From Myxocyprinus asiaticus (lineage: Eukaryota > Chordata > Actinopteri > Cypriniformes > Catostomidae), in contig NC_059374.1 in NCBI RefSeq assembly GCF_019703515.2, forward strand, positions 15,722,245-15,786,244: a stretch of 64,000 nucleotides of DNA, in the 5' to 3' direction. Below are positions 1-11,321 of this stretch, in pieces; position 1 is the first letter of the stretch; every line of letters begins with the position of its first letter. A program made the position numbers and the translations under genes. The notes under the pieces are model-generated. The model was not told the origin of the DNA and ran no database searches. It saw only the letters and a list, made by a program, of their open reading frames with translations.

Positions 1-212
1 GCACTAGCTATAGGCAGAGTAGGCAATTGTCTAAGGCATCCACATTAAGGGGGGGCCTCCAAATCCCACAAAGGTTGGTCAGACCCCCACCCCTGGACGG
101 ACAGCAAAAACATTGTCGGTCGGACCATTCACCCATGTAATGTATTTATTCAATTTGAAATTAAAACTGCTTAATTCTATTCTAAGTAATTTTATAAAGC
201 CTGGACAGCACG

Positions 213-310
213 CAGGGGCGTAGATTCCAGGGGGGATGGGGGGGGGTAACCCCCTCAATAATCAAAACAAGCAAGTACCCCCCAATGTACAAGCCATATC
301 TATGCCCTTG
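213..310. mobile_element. 98-bp hAT-type MITE
   Basis: A very short non-autonomous element. The left end reads CAGGGGCGTAGATT and the reverse complement of the right end reads CAAGGGCATAGATAT, giving imperfect terminal inverted repeats. The flanking 8 bases are acagcacg on the left and acagcgcg on the right, a 7/8 match as expected for a hAT 8-bp target duplication with one later mutation. The interior is G-rich and has no coding potential. The first 212 bases of the window hold no gene that I can see. Confidence 0.7.
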
Positions 311-419
311 ACAGCGCGTGTTAATTAGATGGCCAGACTGCTGCAGGTTATACTGTACATGTTTGATTTATTATTCAGGAACTCAGTGTTAATACATTTG
401 GGGAAAATAAAAAAAAATA

Positions 420-425
<6 letters not shown>

Positions 426-475
<50 letters not shown>
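426..475. repeat. (AT)n microsatellite
   Basis: About 50 bases of uninterrupted AT dinucleotides directly abut the left end of the Tc1 element and appear to replace its outermost terminal bases. Confidence 0.95.
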
Positions 476-479
<4 letters not shown>

Positions 480-2045
480 TAAGCAAAAATATTGGCACAT
501 TTGTTAAATATGGTTGTGAAAAATATGTCTTTATTGTTTATCCTTTTGCTCTTTCATTCAAAATATTCACAAAAATATATCCTCTAATAGATATCACAAG
601 TTTGATAAAAAAAAAAAAAAACTAATATTTTTGTCAAATATATGTGTGGCACAATTATTGGCACCCTTTTATTCAATACTTTGTGCAACCTCCCTTTGCC
701 AAGATAACAACTCTGAGTCTTCTCCTATAATGCATAATGAGGTTGAAGAACACATGGCAAGGGAGCTGAAACCATTCCTCCATACAGAATCTCTCCAGAT
801 CCTTCAAATTCCGAGGACCACATGGTGGACTCTCATCTTCAGTTCACCCCACAGGTTTTCTATGGGGTTCAGGTCAGGAGACTGAGATGGCCATGGCAGA
901 ACATTGATTTTGTGGTCAGTGAACCATTTTTGTGTTGATTTTGATGTATGTTTTGGATCATTGTCTTGCTGGAAGATCCAACCAGGGCCCATTTTAAGCT
1001 TTCTGGCTGAGGCAGTCAGGTTGTGATTTTTTTATTTGATAGAGTCCATGATGCCATGTATCCGAACAAGATGTCCAGGACCTTTGGCATAAAAAACAGC
1101 CCCACAACATTAAAGATCCACCACCATATTTAACCGTGGCCATGAGGTACTTTTCCATATGGCTACCTCTCTGTGTGCGCCAAACCCATCTCTTGTGTTT
1201 GCTGCCAAAAAGCTCTATTTTTGTTTTATCTGACCACAGAACCTGGTCCCATTTGAAGTTCTAGTAGTGTCTGGCAAACTGAAGATGCTTGAATTTGTTG
1301 TTGAATGAGAGCAGAGGCATTTTTCTTGAAACCCTCCCAAACAGCTTGTTGTGATGTAGGTGACGTCTGATTGTAGTTTTGGAAACATTCTGACCTCAAG
1401 ACACAGCAAATTTCTGTAATTCTTCAGCTTTGATCCTTGGAGAATTTTTGGCCACTGGAACCATCCTCCTCACCATGCTTGGAGACAATATAGACACGCT
1501 TCCTCTTCCAGGTCGATTCTTAACAAATCCAGTTGATTGGAACTTCTTAACTATTGCCCTGATGGTGGAAATGTGTATTTTTAATGCTTTAGCTATTTTC
1601 TTATATCCATTTTCCATTTTGTGAAGCTCAACTACCTTTTGCCGCACATCATAACTTTATTCTTTGGTCTTACCCATTGTGATAGATGACTAAGGGAATT
1701 TGGCTTGTGTGTTACTTCATATTTATACCCCTCAGGAACAGGAAGTCATGGCTGAACAATTTAATGTTCCTAGTCACCCAGGTGTACTACAAAATGTAAA
1801 ATGTGAATGTGAATATACTTCAGATATATTTTACTCTTAAGAATGTCTAGGGGTGCCAGTAATTGTGCCATACATATATTTGACAATAATATTAGTTTTT
1901 TGATAAAACTTTTGTTGTGTTTGCAATTATTTGATATCCATTAGAGGATATATTTTTGTGAATATTTTGAATGAAAGATCAAAAGGATAAACAATAGACA
2001 TATTTTTCACAGCCTTCTTTGCTCATATTTATCAAGGTGCAAATA

Positions 2046-2064
<19 letters not shown>
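476..2064 (-). mobile_element. Tc1/mariner element, long terminal inverted repeats, dead
   Basis: The two ends match as inverted repeats of roughly 190-210 bp (about 478-672 and 1853-2064); both hold blocks such as gtgaaaaatatgtc and aaaatatatcctctaat. The right end terminates in the sequence that reads CAGTGGTGGCCAAAACT on the minus strand, a usual fish Tc1 terminus. The left end lacks those last bases and runs into the (AT)n tract. The interior holds a minus-strand transposase remnant. About 1.59 kb, typical of Tc1 elements. Confidence 0.9.
640..1677 (-). pseudogene. Tc1-type transposase pseudogene
   Basis: A DDE transposase of the Tc1 family, which would cut and paste the surrounding element at TA sites in the nucleus. 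The probable start is the ATG at 1677-1675, opening MGKTKE, followed at once by an in-frame TAA. The N-terminal helix-turn-helix is readable after it (VRQKVVELHKMENGYKKIAK, about 1396-1647). A middle section near 1220 shows WSDK, with the first catalytic Asp. The C-terminal part (804-992) has QDNDPKHT with the second Asp and [14 protein letters not shown] with the catalytic Glu. These sections lie in different frames and stops intervene, so no functional protein is possible. Family identity is very secure. Confidence 0.9.
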
Positions 2065-3313
<1,249 letters not shown>

Positions 3314-3826
3314 TTAAAGGTGCACTCAGTAACTTTTTTCTTTGTGTTATCTTGGACTGGCACTGACACCTAGTGGCTTGGTTGCAGCATAAATTAAAAT
3401 GAACAGTTCCCTATCTGTCACTCACTTGACGTTGTGTCGATGTAGTGACACTAGGGGTCACTCTTGGGAGCCCGAAACACCTCTGATCTTTGAAAAAAGG
3501 CCAATGAGAATTGGCGAGTGGAATTTGCATGCCACTCCACCGGACATACAGGTATAAAAGGAGCTGGCATGCAACCACTCATTCAGATTTTCTCTTCGGA
3601 GCCGAGCGGTTGCATTCAGTGCTCTGAATACAATTCCTCTAGAAAAACTCACCTCGCTAAAGACTGCTGGATTTGACGGTGCATTTCAGCGACTTCTCCC
3701 CCTCTGTGCCTGTGCAGTGCAGAGAATGCCCCTGGGTGCTTCGGCAGACCAAAAAAAAAGTATATTCTGAAAAGAGTATATTTTCTATTCATAAAAGAGC
3801 GGCACACACGGAACATCTTTTTAAAG

Positions 3827-4249
3827 ATGCCTTTCCGTTTGTGTGTTATTTCTGGTTGCGGTCGCTATCTCTCCGCTTCCGATGGCCACGATCGCTGTCT
3901 TACGTGTCTGGGTGCTGCCCATGCGGAGACATCGTTCATGGTTGGATCATGTCCTCATTGCGAGAACATGACCATGGCAATGTTGCAGTCACAGCTTGCA
4001 TTCGTAAGAAAGCAAGCCACCCCAGCGGCTCCCCGCCTCGGTCCTTCTACCTACAGGTATGAGGCTGTGCCGGTTAGCACTAGGGGCGATTTGGGGACCT
4101 CAATGGGACCACCTCCAGCGGGTATCCCCCCACAGACCTCCCATTCCCCAGCACGCTTGCTTGCCCCGATCATGTGCTCGGACGAGATCGCCGGCTCATC
4201 TCAGGGCAGGTTCGACATCTCGTTTGGCACCCCAGAAGATGATGAGTAA
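3827..4249 (+). pseudogene. DIRS gag-like ORF, truncated
   Basis: First ORF of DIRS copy 1, expected to encode a nucleic-acid-binding capsid-like protein. The 140-residue reading frame opens MPFRLCVISGCGRYLSASDG and contains a possible Cys/His zinc site (CVISGC, then HDRCLTC) in the first 30 residues. It ends at a stop at 4247-4249. Sequence downstream to about 4420 continues to resemble the same protein in the same frame but is interrupted again, and then joins recombinase-type sequence where the reverse transcriptase should begin. The start shown is the first Met giving the Cys-rich N-terminus. Confidence 0.65.
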
Positions 4250-4419
4250 TCGAGCGCAGCATCGGAGAGCGGGCTTGTCCCGTCTGACACTGAGGCTTCA
4301 GCTGGGCTTCCTCCTTTGGGAACGGTCGCCCAGTCTCAGGCTGACGCGGAAATGATGGACATGCTTTCCCAGGCGGCCGTGAGTGTCGGGCTAGAGTGGA
4401 ACCCACCGCTTTCCCCTTA

Positions 4420-5440
4420 ACCCAACGTGGAGGACTTAAGTGGCCTACCGCCCATGGTGCTAGACACGATCACTCAGGCTAGGGGTCCCTCTACGAGGCA
4501 CCTGTATGCCACGAAGTGGCATCTGTTCGCTAAATGGTATTCTTCCCGATGGGAAGACCCCTAGAGATGCTCAGTCGGATCGTTCGGATCCTTCCTGCAG
4601 GAGAGGTTGGAGGTGCGGCTGTCCCCCTCCACCTTGAAGGTGTATGTAGCCGCTATTTCAGCTCATCACGATGCAGTAGATGGTAAGTACTTGGGGAAGC
4701 ATGACTTGATCATCAGATTCCTGAGAGGCACTAGGAGGTTGAATCCCTCTAGACCATGCCTCGTTCCCCCATGGGACCACTTTGTAGTCCTTCAGGGTCT
4801 ACGGAGAGCTCCCTTTGAGCCCTTGGGGTCATTTGAGCTTAAGGCACTCTCTTTCAAGACTGCCCTCCTGACTGCGCCCACTTCCATCAAGAGGGTAGGG
4901 GACCTGCAAGCATTCTCTGTCAGCGAATGGTGCCTGGATTTCAGTCTGGGTTACTCTCACGTGATCTTGAAACCCTGACCGGGCTATGTGCCCAAGGTTC
5001 CCATGACCCCTTTTAGGGATCAGGTGGTGAACCTGCAAGCGCTGCCTCAGGAGGAGGCAGACCCAGCCTTGGCGTTGCTGTGTCTGGTGCGAGATTTACG
5101 CATCTATTTGGATCACACGCAGAGCTTTAGAAGCTCCGAGCAGCTCTTTGTCTGCTTTGGTGGACAGCGTAAAGGAAGCGCTGTCTCCAAACAGAGGATC
5201 GCCCACTGGGTCATTGACGCCATCGCTATGGCATATCAAGCTCAGGACATGCCACCCCCTGCGGGGTTACAAGCCCACTCCACCAGGAGTGTGGCGGCCT
5301 CCTGGGCCCTTGCCAATTTTGTCCCGTGTAGTGGCAGGCACAAGCAGGTAAGTTCCGGGACAGCTGGCTGGGTGTACCACATGTGCATAGCATCTTTCCC
5401 CTCCCTTGAGGGGAAGACATGTGCTCTTGACTCCCAGTAG
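4420..5440 (+). pseudogene. DIRS tyrosine recombinase pseudogene (copy 1)
   Basis: Remnant of the enzyme DIRS elements use in place of an integrase to insert a circular cDNA. Recognisable pieces are LSGLPPMVLDTITQARGPST, LSPSTLKVYVAAISAHHDA, TSIKRVGDLQAFS (with the first conserved Arg, near 4895), FRDQVVNLQALPQEEADP, QLFVCFGGQRKG and HSTRSVAASWAL (the HxxR motif, near 5276). There are several stops, including TGA at 4976 and others near 4420 and 4561. The reading frame diverges after SWALANF, so the segment with the nucleophilic Tyr is lost. Not functional. Confidence 0.85.
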
Positions 5441-6395
5441 TGTTCACAGACTGTGATCCCTGGGTGACTTCCTCCTTAGCCCTGTGGCAGTCGAGTTTGC
5501 GGAGAAACTTGCTGTCGGCTCAGTAAGTGTGCTGGTAAGGCCCTGTACTGAGTTAGGTGCTCCGCATGCGGTGGTTCCCCATAGGTAACCCCATGTGTTT
5601 TATCTTCCGTAAAATAGTTTCCCTCTTGGTAAACTATGTCTTCCTTGACCAGAGGGCCCTCTGCTCGAGACGTTGTGTCCCTCTTGACACAACGCTGAAC
5701 TACCCGCTGAAATGGCCGGGACCTGGTCTCGGCTCCTCAGCACAAAACCTGAATGAGTGGTTGCATGCCAGCACCTTTTATACCCATATGTCCGGGGGAG
5801 TGGCATGCAAATTCCACTTGCCAATCCTCATTGGCCTTTTTTCAAAGATCAGAGGTGTTTGGGGCTCCCAAGAGTGACCCCTAGTGTCACTACATTGACA
5901 CAACATCTCATTCCCTCCATCAGGGAACGGAGGTTACAAAAGTAACCAGGACGTTTTCAGTTTCGGATGCCATTGTAGAAAGTTAGTATTCACAGTCAGC
6001 CATGATAACTTTAATCAATGAGTGAAAGTGTCAAATAACAGGACAGTTACTGAGATTAAGCAATTAGTATTCGACTGGTCATGTGTTTCTAACATGACAA
6101 CCCCCCCCCCATGTGTGGACCGTCTCCATGGAGAATAAAACAGCTTTTATAAGGTTACTGATATGACTGGTGTCTTAATTTTAATGTTTTAAAATATATT
6201 ACAATTCATATCTTTAGGAGTTAAACTTTTGTGCACCTTTAAACTTATACTGTAGTATGCAAATGTGTCATCTATGTGAATGTTTATACATTCCATGTTT
6301 TTTTCATACAATTGAGTGGATTTCCACTTCTAATTTCTGTGTGTGCGTTTACAAAGGCTGTAAGTGCTAGTGTGGTTCTACTGTATCTACACTCC

Positions 6396-7650
6396 TGGGC
6401 AAGCAAAATTGGCAGGGCCCAAAATGGCAAAACATTACACTTTTACTGGTCTTAACTACAAATCATTGGTCAGGAAATTAGCAAGAATTAACAAATAGAT
6501 AAAGTAACTTAGTTTACCCACAAGGCTTAAACATTTAAAGAAATCATAGGGGAAAAACTCCTTTGAGTTCTTTAAATGTTTAAAAGCCTTGTGGGTAAAC
6601 TTGCAGACAGCTTTTTACAGAAAGAAGAGTCAGTGTTGTTCCACTCAGTGTTGATGGCTTCAAACAGTTGATGAGTAGATGAAAACTCTGACCAAGCCAA
6701 AACAGCCTGATGGACTTGTTCTCAAGCCACTTCTTAGTGGTCTTTTCAGGGTGGGCATGAGCATTGTCTTGGTGAAAAATAACATCTTTAGAAAACAACT
6801 TTTGAACTGTGGAAAGCAAGCATTTCTGCAATATTCTCCTGTACTCCAAATCATTAATAGACTTTTCACAGTGAAGCAGATCACCAGTACCAGGAGCTGA
6901 AAAGGCTCCCACAACTTCCTCCATGCTTCACTGTGGTAGAGATGCATTCACCATTGTATTTTTCACCAGATCTTCAAAGACACCTCTCTGGAGCATCACC
7001 ATGCAACTCAAATCGTGATTCATCACTCCACACAACTCTGCTGAACCACTCGGAATCAAACTTTCTATATTCTGCCAAAAAATTACTTTTTCTTTGTGGT
7101 TTTTCTGAGACAGCAATGGCTTTTTAACACATCTTCTAGACACGAAACCTACATTAGAGTTTCTGACAGCAACACCTGCATGACATTTTTTCTTTTTTGG
7201 AGCAGTTTTTCTCACTCCTGTATACAACACTGTATATTGTGGATCTCTCCCTGCTCTGTCACTCCTGGTTGGTCTGCATCAGGTCTAATCTTTTTAAGAA
7301 AAAATAAAATAAAATAAAACATCCCAGGAGATATTTTCAGAAAATGTGTACACCGAGACATGTGCTAGTTTGAATTTTATATAAAACATTTTAATTATTA
7401 TCATGATTTTGTCTTTGCATACAAGAAGACTATAAGTAAATTTTCCTGTTTCCAGCTTTTTCCCAAACAGTTCACTGCAGCAAATGTTAATGAGCAAATA
7501 GTGGCACAGAAGTGCACCAGGAGTGCATTTGTTTAATTCTTGATAATTTCCTGACCAGTGATTTGTTGTGAAGATCATTAAAAGCTTAATGTTTTGCCAT
7601 TTTGGGCTTGGCCCATTTTATTTTATTTTTTGTCATGTTTTTTGACTACA
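6396..7650 (-). mobile_element. Second Tc1-like element, dead
   Basis: Terminal inverted repeats of at least 100 bp match: the left holds cccaaaatggcaaaacatta and cattggtcaggaaatta, and the right reverse complement holds the same blocks (near 7500-7615). Element length is about 1.25 kb. The outermost bases are poorly conserved, so the limits are good to about 20 bp. The family differs from the one at 476-2064. Confidence 0.8.
6590..7230 (-). pseudogene. Tc1-like transposase pseudogene
   Basis: Degraded DDE transposase on the minus strand. The clearest part is VIFHQDNAHAHPEKTTKKWL (about 6760-6820), which carries the second catalytic Asp in the usual HQDNAxxH context. Upstream, 6928-7230 contains weakly Tc1-like sequence in another frame, including a stretch at the position of the first Asp. 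The region expected to hold the catalytic Glu (near 6650) no longer reads as the family motif. At least two frame changes separate the parts. No intact ORF above 114 codons remains. Confidence 0.75.
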
Positions 7651-8900
7651 CTGACAATACAAATGCATTGCACAAGTGTCTAATTGATGGGTGTGTTTTT
7701 ACTGGAACATGGAACGAGTGTTAACATTACTTGTTGCTGGAAATTTGTTGCATCATCTCTAATTAGAACACTGTGTTAGGGCATTGTCTCATCTGCAATA
7801 TGTTGCTAAAGACCTATGAGAGGAAGGGAGAGGCAGTTCTTGGTGAACCACATACTCCAGCACTTTTTGTATTGCTTGCCCACTTATAAACTGTAATTTT
7901 CTTTTCTTTTCTTTTCTTTTCTTTTTTTCTTTTTCTTTTTCTTTTCTTCTTTTTTATTTTATTTTTTTTTTTTTACAACAGAACCACCAAATGGATATAA
8001 TCTTCAAAAAAGGGCTCAAGTGGCTTACTCTAAGTCAGTGAATGTGACTGGTTTATTCTGCTGAGGTTTTCATATATATCAAGAGAGCAGCTGTTACAGA
8101 GATGCCTTAGGACAGAGGTTATTAGTGTCTTTAACTATGTGCTAATATGCTAACACATAGCACAATAATGTTAAAACTGTGTGCATACAAAACATAGTGG
8201 AAAAAGATGCAAAGCTGTGATTGTAGAGAGAAAAAAAGGTATGAGAGGGAGAGTTGTTTTTTGACCCCTGCTCTGGTATTCTTAGCATGTATCTGAGGGT
8301 CATTGCAGGAAAGACTATGAACAGTGACTATTTTTAAATGCCCACATCCAGTTTCGGTATTTAATTTCACAGTTTGTCTGTGTGTGTGTGTGTGTGTGTT
8401 TGAGTGTGGGACAGAGCTTGTGGCATGTAGTGAGATAGCATGTAGTGACAAACACATTTAAGACATAAGGCATTAGATTGTTCGACATCAGACTATTTGC
8501 CAACCCAGTTTGATGTTAGAATCGAACAGAATGCACAGTTAAATCGTAAAATGCTGCACTAGAATGTTTGTCTATTTTCTGTCCATTTACATTCACATTT
8601 ACTTCCACACAATCCTTTTTTTTTTTGTTTGTTTTTTTGTTTTTTTGTTGCAGAAACCTATACCCAGATGCCTTCTTCGAAGGCTGTCTTAATGCCAACA
8701 TAAAATCAAATTTTTTTCACAATCCTATTAATTCCTGATGAATAAAATAAACCCTCAACAATATCCTGTTTCACAAAGAAATACATCACATTATCAGTGT
8801 TATGTTACTCATAACTTAAATTAAACTACAGTCAAGTTACTCTTTTAAAAAAGTAGCTAGCTACTATAAAAGCTACAAACAAAAAGTAGCTAATTACAAA
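7651..8900. other. No gene; simple-sequence tracts
   Basis: Contains a long T/C-rich tract built on CTTTT units (about 7893-7975), a TG run (about 8381-8400) and T-rich runs near 8610-8650. No coding segment or element terminus was recognised. Confidence 0.6.
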
Positions 8901-9087
8901 AGCTGCACTATGGCACTTTGGGCTCTCTAGCGACATCTGTGGTTGACACTTAAAATTGCAAGCAACATGTGGAAGAACACTTTGTCAGTGATGTTTTGGC
9001 ACTGCTCTTCTGCACGGATTAATCTCATGATTTGAGGTTACCTGGACATTGCCTGTGGTCATGACTATGAGATACTCCGAGTCATAG
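8901..9087. repeat. Dispersed repeat fragment (sister of 40,663-41,565)
   Basis: Blocks agctgcac, gctctctagc, catctgtggttga, aattgcaagcaa and ctcatgatttgaggttacct recur in the same order at 40,669-41,515. Copy 1 here is uninterrupted, which makes it the reference for reading the insertions in the other copy. Confidence 0.75.
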
Positions 9088-9712
9088 CATGCTAAAGCTA
9101 AGGCTACAGAGGGCAAAGGCTCACCAAAACTGGACAGTTAAAGACTGGAAAAACATAGCCCAGTCTGATGAATCTCGATTTCTGCTGAGGTACACATATG
9201 GTAGGCCCACTACAGCCTCAGCTTTCTTTTCTTGACTGACAGAAGTGGAACCTGATGTGGTCTTCTGCTGTTGTAGGCCATCCACCTTAAGGTTCGACAT
9301 ATGCATTCTAAAATGCTATTCTGCTCACTACAATTGTACAGAGTTGTTATCTGAGTTACCATAGACTTTGTCAGTTTGAACCAGACTGGCCATTTTCTGT
9401 TGACCTCTCTCATCAACAAGGCATTCTGTCTGCAGAACTGCCACTCACTGGATGTTTTTAGTTTTTGGCACGATTCTGAGTAAACTCTAGAAACTGTTGC
9501 GCATGAAAATCCCAGGAGATTAGCAGTTACAGAAGTACTCAAACCAGCCCATCTGGCACCAACAATCATGCTACAGCCAAAAATCACTGAGATCACATTT
9601 TTCCCCATTCTGATGGTTGATGTGAACCTTAACTGAAGCTCCTGATTGGCTGATTAGATTGCACATGATTGGATGACCAGTTAAACACCTGAATAAATAG
9701 GTGTTATGGGTG
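9088..9712. pseudogene. Tc1 transposase fragment with opposed halves
   Basis: The minus strand from 9608 back to about 9201 encodes a Tc1 N-terminal half: the start region MGKNVISVIFGCSMIVGARW, then an HTH-like stretch and VTQITTLYNCSEQNS, ending KKRKLRL before a stop. The next part of the same protein is not further along the minus strand. It lies on the plus strand at about 9090-9200 (LRLQRAKAHQNW, then SDESRFLL with the first catalytic Asp). The two halves therefore face each other. About 100 bases beyond the start codon, to 9712, match the 5' non-coding part seen at 59,355-59,815. No catalytic C-terminus is present. Confidence 0.8.
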
Positions 9713-9905
9713 TGCAGCGAAGCCATTCTGTATCTGTATCTGTAGCAATTGCAAAATTATTTGTATCCATATCTGTATGCGGATAAAACAGGATCTAGGC
9801 GGGGCTTAAACCGAACGTTCGCCAAAACTACATTAAAAGCCCATTTTAAATGTCATTATGTTCCCTTCATAGTTTCCATATAGCAAATATGCCTTATTTA
9901 TTTTT
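9706..9905. mobile_element. hAT-like element fragment, left end only
   Basis: Begins tatgggtgtgcag and shares gtatctgt, gcaaaattat, ggcggggcttaaaccg and aaatatgcctt in order with the left part of the hAT element at 44,789. It breaks off where the gag-like minisatellite sequence starts. Confidence 0.65.
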
Positions 9906-10421
9906 ATTTTCTATATATGGAGCAGGCTGAGGCGTTGCTGTGACATGGCATGGAGCAGGCTGAGGTTTGGCTGTGACATGGCATGGAGCAGGCTTAGGCG
10001 TGGCTGTGACATGGCATGGAGCAGGCTGAGGTGTTGCTGTGACATGGCATGGAGCAGGCTGGGGTTTGGCTGTTACAGGACATGGAGCAGACAGAGGCGT
10101 GGCTGTGACATGGCGTGGAGCAGACTCAGGCGTGGACGACTCAGTAGCTGGAACCAGGATTGAAAGAGGAGGATCCTCTGCAGCGAGTGTCTCTAAGTTT
10201 AGCCTCACTTATTCCTCGCAAGTGCAATCTCCGGACTCCGGCAATTCCCTCCATCGGCGTGTTCTTAGTCCGATTTGGTAGATGGATTTCAGGGTATCAT
10301 CATCAAAACATGTGTGGACGTCAATGGTGGAGAAGAAATGGGGGAACTCTCTTATTGATAAGCCCGCCTGGCTCAGCTGTATGAAGTACGCTGCTAGATC
10401 CATTTTTGTGGTCAGTTTTTC
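9895..10421 (-). pseudogene. gag-like ORF of an LTR element, 3' truncated
   Basis: Immediately inside the LTR at 10,422-10,799 the minus strand opens a frame with MDLAAYFIQLSQAGLSIREF (about 10,403) and runs to a stop after CTCEE at 10,209. The same frame then continues (VRLNLETLAAEDPP...) into Pro/Thr-rich repeats. It resembles the short gag-like proteins of gypsy-type elements in fish by position and composition; I cannot place it in a named family. It ends abruptly near 9,900 with no pol and no second LTR. Confidence 0.55.
9917..10147. repeat. 33-bp minisatellite, 7 units
   Basis: Seven units of 33 bp, each starting near tggagcaggctgagg, at 9917, 9950, 9983, 10,016, 10,049, 10,082 and 10,115. 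On the minus strand each unit encodes 11 residues of the type PQPAPCHVTAT, so the array stays in frame with the gag-like ORF. Units diverge by a few bases. Confidence 0.92.
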
Positions 10422-10799
10422 TGTAACGATCTGGAAGGAAGTCACAAGAGCTGGATCTAGGTGCAGCTAAGGAGTTTAATGAGAAATAAACAAGTACAAA
10501 ATAACGGGAAAACACAGGATCAAAATAAAACATCCATGATGGAAAACAAGAACATGAACAAGAGGAAACATCTACGAAGGGCACTGGTCATACACGGGAG
10601 GTCAAAACACATAATAACTGACAAGGACTGAACAGAAATCAGGGCATTATATACACAAAGATTAATGAGTTAATGAAACACAGTTGAGGACAATCAAGGA
10701 CAGCTGGCATTGATGAAGGCAGGGAATTATGGGAAATGTAGTCTGGGAGGAAAAGATAACAGGAGAGAAACACAAGGCAAACAACAGTGAATCATGACA
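10422..10799 (-). repeat. LTR of a gypsy-like element
   Basis: On the minus strand the segment begins TGTCATGATTCACTG and ends CGATCGTTACA-type sequence (TG...CA borders), 378 bp. The gag-like ORF starts about 20 bases inside it, the position expected for a 5' LTR. No partner LTR was found. Confidence 0.6.
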
Positions 10800-10900
10800 C
10801 ATACAAAATATAATCTATGGAAGTGCGAGAAAAAAATTAAAATAAATAAGACACTTTTACATACCTCGGATCTCTAAAGACCCAATACTCTTTTGGTACT

Positions 10901-11273
10901 TTTGGCACCGGGGGCGTGGTCGAGTGTCCGTCCAGGGAGAGAGAAAGCGGGAAGGGCGCTGACACCTGAGCTAAATTATGTCTAACACCTGTCTCTAATT
11001 CCAGTGAGCATGGGGAGAGCGACATATAAACGGCCACGCTACCAGCAGACAGGAAGTGAGAGACTGGCACAAGGAATCCCACAGTGCTCAAGAAGCTGTT
11101 GTGTTTAACCTATGTTGTTTGTGAAGCTAATGTGTTTAAGTGACTATGTGCCTGTGAAGCTGATGAGTTTGTGAAGTTGTAAAACATTGAAGTGGCTGAT
11201 TAAAAAGTCTTACTTGAGCCTGGAACCCGCTTCCCTGTGTCCTCCTTCCCTTTTGCTGTGAAGTCGTGTTACA
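10901..11273. repeat. Solo LTR
   Basis: A 373-bp GC-rich block flanked on both sides by gtact (10,896-10,900 and 11,274-11,278), as expected for a 5-bp LTR target duplication. It starts TTTGGCACCGGGGG and ends CGTGTTACA; the canonical TG start appears mutated. An internal catataaacgg could be a TATA box. No internal retroviral-type coding sequence is next to it, so recombination between two LTRs is inferred. Confidence 0.6.
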
Positions 11274-11284
11274 GTACTTAAACC

Positions 11285-11285
<1 letters not shown>

Positions 11286-11319
<34 letters not shown>
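11286..11319. repeat. (AT)n microsatellite
   Basis: About 34 bases of AT dinucleotides, followed by a T-rich run. Confidence 0.95.

Positions 11320-11321
<2 letters not shown>

Larger units (their letters stand above)
3406..5952 (+). mobile_element. DIRS-type retrotransposon copy 1, internally deleted
   Basis: The left end (from 3406, GTTCCCTATCTGTC) and right end (to 5952, followed by GTT) carry inverted terminal repeats of about 200 bp that share blocks such as gtgacactaggggtc and aatttgcatgccactc. Between them lie a gag-like ORF and a tyrosine-recombinase ORF in DIRS order, but the reverse transcriptase, RNase H and methylase-like region is missing. The internal complementary region before the right repeat is reduced to about 5665-5700. 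At 2.5 kb it is roughly half the usual length. It sits inside a TTAA MITE. Confidence 0.88.
3314..6242. mobile_element. TTAA-flanked MITE split by DIRS copy 1
   Basis: TTAA+AGGTGCAC at 3314-3325 mirrors GTGCACCT+TTAA at 6231-6242, so both sides carry a TTAA and an 8-bp inverted repeat. The element proper is about 88 bp on the left (3318-3405) and about 286 bp on the right (5953-6238); the DIRS element lies between. TTAA duplications are the signature of piggyBac-like transposition, but no transposase is present, so the superfamily is inferred. It contains a poly-C run near 6102. Confidence 0.7.
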
